A stretch of 64,000 bases of DNA from the NCBI RefSeq assembly GCF_900188125.1, contig NZ_FZOW01000002.1:434001-498000 (forward strand), read 5' to 3'. Position numbers and translations under genes: made by a program. Shown piece by piece: positions 20,195 to 28,102 of this stretch (positions are counted from its first letter, which is position 1; every line of letters begins with the position of its first letter). This DNA comes from Rhodococcoides kyotonense. GTDB lineage: Bacteria > Actinomycetota > Actinomycetes > Mycobacteriales > Mycobacteriaceae. The notes below the pieces were generated by a model that was not told the origin of the DNA, made no database searches, and saw nothing but the letters and a program-made list of their open reading frames with translations.

Positions 20195-21376
20195 ATGCCC
20201 CCGAAGAAGGTGGGCTCGAAGCTGCTCAATTGGGCGTCGCATCTCGACGACAACGCTCTGGAGCAGGCGCGGGAGACCGCATCCATGCCGTTCGTTCATC
20301 CACACGTCGCGCTGATGCCCGACGCGCACAGCGGAATGGGCAGTGCCGTCGGCACCGTGATTCCAACGTTGGGTGCAGTGATTCCAGCTGCGGTCGGCGT
20401 CGACATCGGGTGCGGAATGATCGGGGTACGAACGTCTTTCGCGAAGTCCGACCTCGCGGGCCGCAACCTTGCCGATCTGCGCCTCTCGATCGAAGCAAGC
20501 ATTCCATTGTCTATGGGCAACTACAACCGCGGTATCGGCGACTGGGAATTCACAGCGTCCAAGCTGGCCGAGCTCGAAGGTCTTGCTGCGTCGAACGACG
20601 TCGACTTGACGCACTCGCCCAAGTGGCGGGAGCAGCTCGGATCTCTAGGCTCGGGCAACCACTTCCTTGAATTATGTTTGGACACAACGGATGTCGTGTG
20701 GTTGTTCTTGCATTCGGGTAGCCGTGGCGTCGGCAACAAGATCGCGAAGAAGCACATCGCCGTCGCGCAGCGGTTGTGCGCACAGTGGTGGATCGATCTG
20801 CCGAACAAGGATCTTGCATACCTCCCCGAGGGCACACCCGAATTCGGGCGGTACATCAAGGATCTGAGGTGGGCGCAGCGGTTCGCGTACCTCAACAGGG
20901 CCGAGATGATGGATCGGTTCGGGGCCGTGTTCGCGACGTGGATGGGCACCGACGACCACCGTGAAATCGAACGGATCAACTGTCATCACAACTACACCGT
21001 CAAGGAGAAGCACGGGAACAAGGACGTCTGGCTGACGCGTAAGGGGGCCGTCGACGCGCACGACGGCGTCAAAGCAATCATTCCCGGATCGATGGGGACG
21101 AGGTCGTACGTCGTCGTCGGAAAGGGGAGTGCGTCAGGACTGTGCTCGGCTCCGCACGGCGCCGGTCGGAGGTTCTCGCGGACCGAGGCTCGTAAGCGTT
21201 TCACCGTCGACGATCTGCGGAACAGGATGGTGGGCATCGAGTTTCGTGACGGCGAGGAGTTCGTCGACGAGATCCCCGACGCCTACAAGGATATCGACGT
21301 CGTCATGGAGGATGCGGTCGATCTCGTGACCGTCGAGCACGAGTTGCGTCAGATCCTGAACGTGAAGGGTACGTAA
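20195..21376 (+). CDS. rtcB: RNA-splicing ligase RtcB
   Basis: 393 residues, RBS AAAGGA. GTP- and Mn-dependent ligase that joins 2',3'-cyclic phosphate to 5'-OH RNA ends. Metal-site motif DIGCGM starts at Asp70 (Cys73), with further ligands in GSGNHFLE and HSGSRGVG; the guanylated histidine is His321 in HGAGR. Length is that of the short bacterial class (~390-400). No archease, rtcA or rtcR gene is adjacent. Likely role is RNA repair rather than tRNA splicing. Ends 3 bp before the convergent corA stop. Confidence 0.95.
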   Translation: MPPKKVGSKLLNWASHLDDNALEQARETASMPFVHPHVALMPDAHSGMGSAVGTVIPTLGAVIPAAVGVDIGCGMIGVRTSFAKSDLAGRNLADLRLSIEASIPLSMGNYNRGIGDWEFTASKLAELEGLAASNDVDLTHSPKWREQLGSLGSGNHFLELCLDTTDVVWLFLHSGSRGVGNKIAKKHIAVAQRLCAQWWIDLPNKDLAYLPEGTPEFGRYIKDLRWAQRFAYLNRAEMMDRFGAVFATWMGTDDHREIERINCHHNYTVKEKHGNKDVWLTRKGAVDAHDGVKAIIPGSMGTRSYVVVGKGSASGLCSAPHGAGRRFSRTEARKRFTVDDLRNRMVGIEFRDGEEFVDEIPDAYKDIDVVMEDAVDLVTVEHELRQILNVKGT

Positions 21377-21379
21377 CCG

Positions 21380-22396
21380 TCACAACCACTTCTGACGCTT
21401 GAACACCACGTAGAGCAGGCTCGAGCACAGCACCATGATCAGCAGCGCCATGGGATACCCCAAGTGCCACTTGAGCTCCGGCATGTCGTCGAAGTTCATG
21501 CCGTAGATTGCGGCGATCAGCGACGGAGCGAACAGGATGGCACCCCAGGACGAGATCTTCTTCGTCTGCTCGGTCTGATCCAGGCTGACCTGCGTCATCG
21601 CGCGCATCTCGTCGTTCTGCTGCTGCGCAACGAGAGTCGCATTGGTTTGCAGTGCGTTCTGTAGGTTGACGCGGAACGCTTCGACGCGTTCGGTGATGCG
21701 AACGCAGTGGTCGAGGACGTCGCGGAGGTTGCGCTGAAGTTCGATGTCGACGTCGTACTTGTCCTCGCCGCGTTTCAGTGACTCGATCATCGCTACCAAA
21801 GGGGCTGCGGCACGCTGAAATTCAGTGACTTCGCGGGACAGCGTGTAGATCCGGCGCGACACGGTGGGATCGCGTGAGAAGAGCTGGTCTTCGATTTCGT
21901 CGATGTCGTTCTGCAGTCCCTGCACGACTGGTTCGTACTCGTCGACGACCTGGTCGAGGATCGCGTAGAGGACGGCCTGGGTTCCCTGCGTCAGTAACTC
22001 AGGAGTGGATTCGAGTCGCTTGCGCACCGTGCCCAGCTCGGGTGACTCCGCGTGACGGATGGTGATGACGAAATCTGGCCCGAGGAAGACGTGCAGTTCG
22101 CCGAACTCGACCTTCTCGGTTTCGTCGATGTAGCGGGCAGGACGCAGCACGACGAACAGTTGGTCGCCGTACCGTTCGAGTTTGGGTCGCTGGTGCGCGG
22201 CAATGGCATCTTCGACAGCGAGTCGGTGGAGTCCGAATTCAGCTGCTACCGAGTTGATTTCCCCCAGTTCGGGTCGGTACAGCCCGATCCAGGCCATGCC
22301 TTTGCGCTCGCGCATCACTTCGTATGTGATGTCGAGGCTCTCGGGGTCGGCGGTTCGGACGCCGTCGACGTAGACAGCGTTGTCGACGATCGGCAA
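21380..22396 (-). CDS. corA: CorA-type Mg2+/Co2+ channel
   Basis: 338 residues. Large N-terminal cytosolic funnel domain, a long acidic/helical stalk, then two C-terminal membrane segments with the diagnostic YGMNF between them (~residue 296). C-terminal basic tail KRQKWL is typical. No regulatory RNA leader was recognised upstream. Confidence 0.94.
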   Translation of the reverse strand: MPIVDNAVYVDGVRTADPESLDITYEVMRERKGMAWIGLYRPELGEINSVAAEFGLHRLAVEDAIAAHQRPKLERYGDQLFVVLRPARYIDETEKVEFGELHVFLGPDFVITIRHAESPELGTVRKRLESTPELLTQGTQAVLYAILDQVVDEYEPVVQGLQNDIDEIEDQLFSRDPTVSRRIYTLSREVTEFQRAAAPLVAMIESLKRGEDKYDVDIELQRNLRDVLDHCVRITERVEAFRVNLQNALQTNATLVAQQQNDEMRAMTQVSLDQTEQTKKISSWGAILFAPSLIAAIYGMNFDDMPELKWHLGYPMALLIMVLCSSLLYVVFKRQKWL

Positions 22397-22472
22397 CTGT
22401 TCACCCTGTTCTGTAGAAGGTCTTCCAGTTCAAAGCCTGCCAGATGTGGGCGGGAGGCGTCAGAATGGGTGG

Positions 22473-22907
22473 ATGGATCAGCGCATTCACTTCTTGACGC
22501 TCGCGACCCCGGACCTCGATGCTGCGCGGGCTTTCTACCGTGACGGACTCGGTTGGTCGACTCTCCTGGACGTGCCCGGCGAGATTCTGTTCTTCCAGAT
22601 CGGGCCCGGACTGGTGCTAGGGCTGTTCGACGCGCAGAAGTTCACCGAGGACCTCGGTCACGTGGGCGGACCTGCCAAGGTCGGCGGCTTGACGTTGTCA
22701 CACAACGTCGACGGTCCGGCGGAGGTGGACGCCATCGTCGAGCGAGCAGTCCAGGCCGGCGGGACGCTGGTCAAGCAACCGCAGAAGGCCGCGTTCGGTG
22801 GGTATCACGGCCACTTCGCGGACCCGAACGGGCTGCTGTGGGAAATCTGCCACAACCCGGGGTGGAGCATCGACGACGACGGGACCGTCCGATTGCAGGA
22901 GCTGTAG
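22473..22907 (+). CDS. VOC family (glyoxalase/dioxygenase-like) protein
   Basis: 144 residues from ATG 22473. Single vicinal-oxygen-chelate module with FLTLATPDLDAARAFYRDGLGW at the start and GYHGHFADPNGLLWEICHNP near the end; candidate metal ligands are a histidine in the first strand and the glutamate in LWEI. Small stand-alone VOC proteins of this type have varied activities; substrate unknown. It diverges from corA (76 bp). Confidence 0.86.
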   Translation: MDQRIHFLTLATPDLDAARAFYRDGLGWSTLLDVPGEILFFQIGPGLVLGLFDAQKFTEDLGHVGGPAKVGGLTLSHNVDGPAEVDAIVERAVQAGGTLVKQPQKAAFGGYHGHFADPNGLLWEICHNPGWSIDDDGTVRLQEL

Positions 22908-22987
22908 CCGGGCGCAGGTTGCGGCGGGGTGATGGGCTGCGAGGGGCTTTCGGCCTGTCCAGCGCCCGATCTTCACGTCGATTCCAA

Positions 22988-23015
22988 ATCCTCATTCGAT
23001 GTATCGAATGAGGAT
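22988..23015. terminator. Palindrome between convergent genes, possible bidirectional terminator
   Basis: ATCCTCATTCGAT and its perfect 13-nt reverse complement around two bases; ATCGAATGAG recurs once more at 23022. It lies between the VOC gene and the 127-residue gene, which converge. A/T-rich compared with neighbours. It could be a terminator or a repeat unit. Confidence 0.55.
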
Positions 23016-23058
23016 CAGTAAATCGAATGAGAATTGTGCGACGACGGCAGTCCCGTTA

Positions 23059-23442
23059 TCAATTTCCGCCCGGAGCTGCGATTCCTGAGGCATTGGCTTG
23101 ATCGGTGTCGGTCGTGGCGTCGAAGAACTTCTGAAAGACCGCTTGCATCGCTGTGACCACATCGATGTGACTCTGTAGTACATCGACGAGGTTGTTCGGT
23201 CCGCCCGCTGCCTTCTCCGAAAACCTCTGCGCAAGTGCGATTCCGGATGGGAGAGTGCCCAGCCCATTCACTGCCGTCAAAGTCTCTGCTTTTTCTTTGT
23301 GGGCTCTAAGCTTCACCAGATGGTCGGTGCAAGCTTCATGGCACCGTGCGGCGGCCTCGGCGTTCAGGTAGAGGTCCCCACTATCGGCAGCTGATTCCAG
23401 CGACCCCCACAGCGACTTCGGGCCAGGCGTACTCGGTGGCAT
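23059..23442 (-). CDS. Small helical protein, possible ESX/WXG100-like, paired with a DUF3558 lipoprotein
   Basis: 127 residues, mostly alpha-helical in composition, no signal peptide. Contains LWGSLESAADSGDLYLNAEAA and a single central WG-free helix pair, then a Gly/Pro-rich end. Similar small proteins follow DUF3558 lipoprotein genes in rhodococci. The stop-to-start gap to the lipoprotein gene is 16 bp, so they form an operon. I cannot identify a specific function; export through type VII secretion is a guess. Confidence 0.65.
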   Translation of the reverse strand: MPPSTPGPKSLWGSLESAADSGDLYLNAEAAARCHEACTDHLVKLRAHKEKAETLTAVNGLGTLPSGIALAQRFSEKAAGGPNNLVDVLQSHIDVVTAMQAVFQKFFDATTDTDQANASGIAAPGGN

Positions 23443-23458
23443 TGTGTCTCCAATGAAT

Positions 23459-23983
23459 TCATGGTTTCGATGGGAAATTCGGCAGCAGATCCTCGGCGTG
23501 ACGGACAACGACATCGCACGGGTTCTGTCGCGGAACCGAGCCGCCCGCGACACTCACGTAAAGCCGAAGTAGCCCGCCCGTTGTAGACAGGGCGAGTTCG
23601 CACCTTTCAGAGGGCTTGGCGATCGTGGTGTGAAAACGTACGGCCCTACGGTCTTCGATATTGATGTCCGCTGCGTCTGCAACCTGTGGATCGGCACGTA
23701 GCTCTTCGATGGAGATCGAGGCGGATCGCAGAACGCCGAAGTAGTACCAGGGGTCTGTTGCCGGTCCTTGCCATAAGCAACGTTCCCAATCGGGCATCGA
23801 TATGCCCTCACCCCAGCCCGCTTCTACGACCTCCGTACCCAACCCGGTCGCCGCGATGGCCTCCGTCGGGATGCTGCAGGGATCCCAGGGGTCCGGCGCG
23901 GCTTGGGGGACCGCTGCGCCATCGACGCCACCGCACCCGGCGACGAGAACCACCACACCCAACGCCAGCCAGCGCCGCTGCAT
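23459..23983 (-). CDS. DUF3558 family lipoprotein
   Basis: 174 residues, strong GGAGGGGG ribosome binding site. Signal peptide with lipobox VAGC, mature N-terminus at about Cys17. The DUF3558 signature WDPCSIPTEAIAATGL is present, followed by ERCLWQG and further cysteines in SERCELAL and NPCDVV that probably form disulfides. Anchored to the outside of the plasma membrane. The family is specific to actinobacteria, function unknown. Confidence 0.85.
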   Translation of the reverse strand: MQRRWLALGVVVLVAGCGGVDGAAVPQAAPDPWDPCSIPTEAIAATGLGTEVVEAGWGEGISMPDWERCLWQGPATDPWYYFGVLRSASISIEELRADPQVADAADINIEDRRAVRFHTTIAKPSERCELALSTTGGLLRLYVSVAGGSVPRQNPCDVVVRHAEDLLPNFPSKP

Positions 23984-24148
23984 CGAACCCCCTCCGTCGG
24001 TCAAGCGTCGAAAGGTTAGACGCCACCGACGGTGGTCCGGTTCCATTCGGTTACGGCGAGGTCGTGATTGCCCACAAGTTGGGCCTGCAGGGCCGGACGT
24101 GACATGTCGAGCAAACTATCGGGCAATCAGGTCTTCGGGCCCGGTGAT

Positions 24149-24424
24149 TCAGTCGCTCGGGACGATCAGGATGATCGTTGTTTCTTCGTCGGCGTATGTG
24201 CCGGCCCGGGGGTTCGTACCCGTGACGCGATGCGTCGAATCGGCGTTGTCTCCGATTACGTTGTCGAATCCTGCTTGGTAGAGGGTCTCTCTTGCTTCGT
24301 TCGCTGTCATTCCTGTGACGTTCGGGACCTCCAATTGGGCAGCGAACGCGACGGCTGGACCTCCCACCGAGATTGCTCCAGCGGCAGCTACCGATACGAC
24401 GGCCTTCTTTATCGACGCGTGCAT
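24149..24424 (-). CDS. Secreted single-PASTA-domain protein, paralogue 1
   Basis: 91 residues, ATG 24424 with GGAAGGAGG in front. Signal peptide up to about residue 29 (AVAFAA), then one PASTA domain (VPNVTGMTANEARETLYQAG, ending ILIVPSD). PASTA domains usually bind peptidoglycan or muropeptides on PknB or penicillin-binding proteins, but here nothing else is attached. Paralogous to the gene at 24728 and preceded by a similar palindrome. Confidence 0.85.
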   Translation of the reverse strand: MHASIKKAVVSVAAAGAISVGGPAVAFAAQLEVPNVTGMTANEARETLYQAGFDNVIGDNADSTHRVTGTNPRAGTYADEETTIILIVPSD

Positions 24425-24452
24425 GTCGCCTCCTTCCATCGGCGTTTACCTA

Positions 24453-24471
24453 CGAGACAATCCTTGCCTCG
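24453..24471. promoter_or_regulatory. Palindrome upstream of PASTA gene 1
   Basis: CGAGACAATCCTTGCCTCG, the one-mismatch version of the palindrome at 25035. It begins 28 bp upstream of the start codon, in the same relative place as in the paralogue, which argues for a shared operator rather than chance. Confidence 0.6.
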
Positions 24472-24588
24472 ACGTCCGGGGAACATGACTGGAAAGCCGG
24501 TACCAAACCCGTACCGATCTGCTTCGGGCGGTCACGGATGCGTCAAGTGCGCGATCGAAAGGACCTGAACTGTCGTCGTGAAACGAGA

Positions 24589-24618
24589 ATCGACCGGACC
24601 TTGTCAGATCCGGTCGAT
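24589..24618. terminator. Probable terminator of PASTA gene 2
   Basis: 10-bp stem ATCGACCGGA / TCCGGTCGAT with a 10-nt loop, about 110 bp beyond the stop of the gene at 24728. The rest of 24472-24727 holds no gene I can support. Confidence 0.5.
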
Positions 24619-24727
24619 CACGGAGACGTTCGTTGTGAGGATGGGTGCGAGTTACAGCGCGCGCTCGTCGAATAGTTCATCACGAGAGCGACTTTCGAGG
24701 GGATTGGACTGTCCTCGGGCCATCACC

Positions 24728-25006
24728 TCATCGGCTCGGCACGATCAACAGGATCGAGGCATTTTCGTTGACGTAAGTACCAGCCTGGAAATTCGTTCCG
24801 ATGACCGGATCCTGTGAGTCGGGAACATTCGCAGTGACGTTGTCGAATCCGGCTTCGTAGAATGCCTCTGTTGCCTGGGGGATAGTCATTCCGGCGACAT
24901 CGGGGACCTGTGCTCGGTCGGTTGCATGGGCAACAGCGGAGCCTCCGAGCGAGATTGCTCCCGTCGCGGCAACCACTGCGAAGGCTTTCTTGAACGATGC
25001 GCGCAT
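24728..25006 (-). CDS. Secreted single-PASTA-domain protein, paralogue 2
   Basis: 92 residues. Signal peptide with AxA near residue 28 (AVAHAT) followed by a lone PASTA domain (VPDVAGMTIPQATEAFYEAG, ending ILLIVPSR). The same layout as its neighbour at 24149 with about half the residues identical by eye, so a tandem duplication. Start has AAAGGA upstream. Presumably released into the cell wall. Confidence 0.85.
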   Translation of the reverse strand: MRASFKKAFAVVAATGAISLGGSAVAHATDRAQVPDVAGMTIPQATEAFYEAGFDNVTANVPDSQDPVIGTNFQAGTYVNENASILLIVPSR

Positions 25007-25034
25007 TTCGTGTCCTTTCGTGGATGTTTGCTTA

Positions 25035-25053
25035 CGAGACAATGGTTGTCTCG
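25035..25053. promoter_or_regulatory. Perfect palindrome upstream of PASTA gene 2
   Basis: CGAGACAATGGTTGTCTCG, 8-bp perfect arms with 3-bp spacer, 28 bp before the start codon. The spacing and sequence match the upstream region of the paralogue. Likely binding site of a dimeric regulator that I cannot name. Confidence 0.65.
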
Positions 25054-25194
25054 ATACCTTGGAAGAAGCCTGAAATACGCTGGGAACCTGGTTCCAGGTC
25101 CGTATCGACTTCGTGCGTCGGCGGATCGGTTGATCCATCCGAAACCGACACTGCCTAATTCGGTAACGAACGAGTCAAGTGCGACCATTACCCG

Positions 25195-25809
25195 GTGCTC
25201 GTTGATGTGCTCGGTTATGTCGGTATCGCGGTGTTCGCTGCGTCGGGCGCGCTGATCGGCGTTAAGAAGCGTCTGGACTTGTTCGGCGTCTGCGTCGTCG
25301 GAATCACGACGGGCATCGGCGGCGGCATCATCCGGGACGTTCTGCTCGGCATCCATCCGCCGACGTCGCTCGACCGGTGGCCGAACATCACGGTGGGATT
25401 GGCGGCGTCGCTGCTGGTGTTCGTCGCGCATCCCGCGCTGAGCCGGGTGTGGAAGGGCGTACTGCTGTTCGACGCGTTCGGGATGGGCTTGTTCGCGGCG
25501 ACGGGCGCGAGCATCACCCTCGACAGCGGCGGCAGTTCCCTGGCCGCCTGCTTGATCGGTGCGACGACGGCAGTAGCCGGTGGTGTCATTCGCGACATCC
25601 TGGTCAACGAGGTGCCGCTGTTGTTGCGTCGTGATTTGTACGCCGTGCCCGCATTGCTCGGCTCGGCGACGGTTGCGACAGTCGCAGCGGTGGGCTTGCC
25701 CGAGAACTTAGGCCTGGTCGTCGGCACAGTACTTGCCACCGGCCTGCGCATTCTTGCGTTGTGGAGACGGTGGAATCTTCCGTTGGCTCGGCGTTTGCCA
25801 GCCGAGTAG
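25195..25809 (+). CDS. TRIC / UPF0126 family membrane protein
   Basis: 204 residues from GTG. Two tandem copies of the glycine-rich domain ([13 protein letters not shown] and [16 protein letters not shown]), each with three membrane segments plus a seventh C-terminal one, as in prokaryotic trimeric intracellular cation channels. Family members carry K+ or are linked to glycine uptake. It ends 48 bp before mprA. Confidence 0.9.
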   Translation: MLVDVLGYVGIAVFAASGALIGVKKRLDLFGVCVVGITTGIGGGIIRDVLLGIHPPTSLDRWPNITVGLAASLLVFVAHPALSRVWKGVLLFDAFGMGLFAATGASITLDSGGSSLAACLIGATTAVAGGVIRDILVNEVPLLLRRDLYAVPALLGSATVATVAAVGLPENLGLVVGTVLATGLRILALWRRWNLPLARRLPAE

Positions 25810-25818
25810 GAGACCCCT

Positions 25819-25834
25819 CTCAGACATATCTCAG
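25819..25834 (+). promoter_or_regulatory. Candidate MprA box before mprA
   Basis: Direct repeat CTCAGACATATCTCAG (CTCAG-N6-CTCAG), 23 bp before the mprA start. The same spacing recurs before pepD. MprA is known to bind loosely conserved direct repeats and to control its own operon and pepD. Confidence 0.65.
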
Positions 25835-25856
25835 TCCGTCGGGCCAAACTGTAACG

Positions 25857-26543
25857 ATGCGCATTCTGGTGGTCGACGACGATCGAGCCGTCCGTGACTC
25901 GCTTCGGCGGTCCCTCACCTTCAACGGGTACACCGTCGAGTTGGCAGTCGACGGTCTCGATGCACTCGAGAAGATCGCTGCGGCCCGGCCGGATGCCCTC
26001 GTTCTCGACGTGATGATGCCGCGTCTCGACGGCCTCGAAGTGTGTCGTCGACTGCGCAGCACCGGTGACGATCTGCCGATCCTGGTCCTCACGGCCCGCG
26101 ACTCGGTGTCCGAGCGTGTGGCAGGGCTCGATGCCGGAGCCGACGACTACCTCCCCAAGCCGTTCGCGTTGGAAGAGTTGCTCGCGCGACTTCGTGCACT
26201 TCTTCGCCGCACGGCGATGGAGGCAGGCGAAGAATCGGAAGCGATGGAATTCGCCGATCTCTCGCTCGACCCCGTCACCCGTGAAGTGACGCGCGCAGAC
26301 CGGTCCATCAGCCTGACTCGCACCGAGTTCTCGCTGATGGAGATGCTCATGATGAACCCACGTCGTGTGTTGACGCGTAGCCGCATTCTCGAGGAGGTGT
26401 GGGGCTACGACTTCCCGACGTCGGGCAATGCACTCGAGGTCTACGTGGGATATCTGCGCCGGAAGACGGAAGCAGAGGGTGAATCTCGTCTGATCCACAC
26501 CGTCCGCGGTGTCGGTTACGTTCTCCGCGAGACGCCTCCGTGA
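25857..26543 (+). CDS. mprA: Two-component response regulator MprA
   Basis: 228 residues. OmpR/PhoB type: receiver (1-115) with phospho-acceptor Asp51 in LVLDVMMP, acidic pair in VDDDR, Lys of PKPF near 101; winged-helix DNA-binding domain (~130-225) ending [12 protein letters not shown]. Governs envelope and detergent stress, together with MprB and PepD. Stop overlaps the mprB start (TGATG). Confidence 0.96.
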   Translation: MRILVVDDDRAVRDSLRRSLTFNGYTVELAVDGLDALEKIAAARPDALVLDVMMPRLDGLEVCRRLRSTGDDLPILVLTARDSVSERVAGLDAGADDYLPKPFALEELLARLRALLRRTAMEAGEESEAMEFADLSLDPVTREVTRADRSISLTRTEFSLMEMLMMNPRRVLTRSRILEEVWGYDFPTSGNALEVYVGYLRRKTEAEGESRLIHTVRGVGYVLRETPP

Positions 26544-27994
26544 TGGTTGCTCCATTCGGACGTCGGCCTGCCGGCCCCCTCACCACCGATCCAGCGATGC
26601 GTCCGCCCATGCCGTTGACCAGGTCGGTCTCGCTGCGTTGGCGCGTCACGCTTCTCGCTGCATCGGTGGTCGCCATCGCGGTCGCCGTGATGGCGATCGC
26701 CGCGTACGCGGTGGTCTCCCGTGCGTTGTACGGCGACGTCGACAATCAATTGCGCAGTCGCGCGGACGCGTTGATCAACAGCAACGTCGTCACGTTCGAC
26801 CCGCGTTACGTCGCGGGCGCAACGCTCTACAGCACCGACGTGTCGGTCGCGCTGATCTTTCCGGACCTGACCAAGTACGTGCCGCCGGGTTCGAAGGTGC
26901 CGATAGGCGACGAGGAAATCGCTGTCGCCAAGGGCGAGGCCGACAGCTCTCTTCGCACGGTCGACGGACAGCGTGTGCTGAGCCAACGCACGGTGGACGG
27001 TAGTGCGATCGTCATCGCTCAAAGGCTTTCGCCCACAGGGAAAGTGCTCGATCGACTTGCTTGGGTGCTGCTCGTCGTCGGTGGGTGTGGTGTCGTGCTT
27101 GCCGCGGGTGCCGGCATGGCAGTCGGCCGGACAGGTCTGCGCCCGATCGCCCGATTGACCGCTGCCGCCGAGCGAGTTGCGCGCACGGACGACTTGACAC
27201 CGATCCCGGTCACCGGCGACGACGAATTGGCCCGGCTGACCGAGAGTTTCAACACGATGCTTCGAGCTCTGGCCGAATCGCGCGGCAGGCAAAGCCGTCT
27301 CGTGGCCGACGCCGGCCATGAGCTCCGCACGCCGCTGACGTCGCTGCGCACCAACATGGAGTTGTTGATCGCGTCGGGACGCCCCGGCGCGCCGTCGATT
27401 CCGGACGAGGACATGGCCGAGCTGCGTTCCGACGTCGTCGCGCAGATCCAGGAACTGTCCACGCTCGTCGGCGATCTGGTCGACCTCGCCCGCGAGGATG
27501 CACCCGAAACCGTATACGAGCGGGTCGATCTCGCCGATGCCATCGAACGCAGTCTCGAGCGCGCCCGACGTCGTCGCAACGAGATCGACTTCAAGGCGGT
27601 GCTCGAACCGTGGTTCGTGTACGGCGATCAGGCGGGGCTGTCACGCGCCGTACTGAACGTTCTGGACAATGCTGCGAAGTGGAGTCCCAGCGGCGGCGAG
27701 GTCCGAGTCGTGATGCGTCAGATCGGCGACGGTTTGATGGAGCTGACTGTCGACGACGCAGGCCCTGGCATTCCCGAAGAGGACCGTGAGCTGGTCTTCG
27801 AGCGCTTCTACCGGTCGACGGCGTCTCGTTCGATGCCTGGTTCCGGACTGGGCCTCGCGATCGTCCGGCAGGTCGTCGTCAAGCACGGCGGCACCATTGG
27901 CGTCGAGGTATCGGACCGAGGCGGGGCTTTGATCCGAATCGTCCTACCTGGTGAAGGTGCAGTCATCACGGACGGGACAGTCTCGGCAAACTGA
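26543..27994 (+). CDS. mprB: Sensor histidine kinase MprB
   Basis: 483 residues from ATG 26543 (a GTG one codon upstream is also possible). N-terminal membrane segment (~30-55), an extracytoplasmic sensor loop of about 110 residues, second membrane segment (~175-195), HAMP, HisKA with His259 in DAGHELRTP, then HATPase_c with NVLDNAAKWSP, DDAGPGIPEED and GSGLGLAIV. In mycobacteria the loop senses misfolded proteins with DnaK and responds to envelope stress. Confidence 0.96.
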   Translation: MVAPFGRRPAGPLTTDPAMRPPMPLTRSVSLRWRVTLLAASVVAIAVAVMAIAAYAVVSRALYGDVDNQLRSRADALINSNVVTFDPRYVAGATLYSTDVSVALIFPDLTKYVPPGSKVPIGDEEIAVAKGEADSSLRTVDGQRVLSQRTVDGSAIVIAQRLSPTGKVLDRLAWVLLVVGGCGVVLAAGAGMAVGRTGLRPIARLTAAAERVARTDDLTPIPVTGDDELARLTESFNTMLRALAESRGRQSRLVADAGHELRTPLTSLRTNMELLIASGRPGAPSIPDEDMAELRSDVVAQIQELSTLVGDLVDLAREDAPETVYERVDLADAIERSLERARRRRNEIDFKAVLEPWFVYGDQAGLSRAVLNVLDNAAKWSPSGGEVRVVMRQIGDGLMELTVDDAGPGIPEEDRELVFERFYRSTASRSMPGSGLGLAIVRQVVVKHGGTIGVEVSDRGGALIRIVLPGEGAVITDGTVSAN

Positions 27995-28003
27995 TAGCTC
28001 AGT

Positions 28004-28019
28004 CTCAGCGCGCTCTCAG
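28004..28019 (+). promoter_or_regulatory. Candidate MprA box before pepD
   Basis: CTCAGCGCGCTCTCAG, again CTCAG-N6-CTCAG, with a third CTCAG six bases upstream (27998). About 85 bp before the pepD start. Confidence 0.65.
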
Positions 28020-28102
28020 TCCCGCACGGCAAGGTAGTCGGTAACAAGGCGGGCGACCTCGTACATCGAGACGGGGTTTCTACTGAAAGAAGCGACAAGC
28101 AG

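Noticed and set aside
24425..24727. Third small secreted protein gene between the PASTA genes
   Set aside because: Frames there lack signal peptides and bias; the stretch holds a palindrome and a terminator-like hairpin only.
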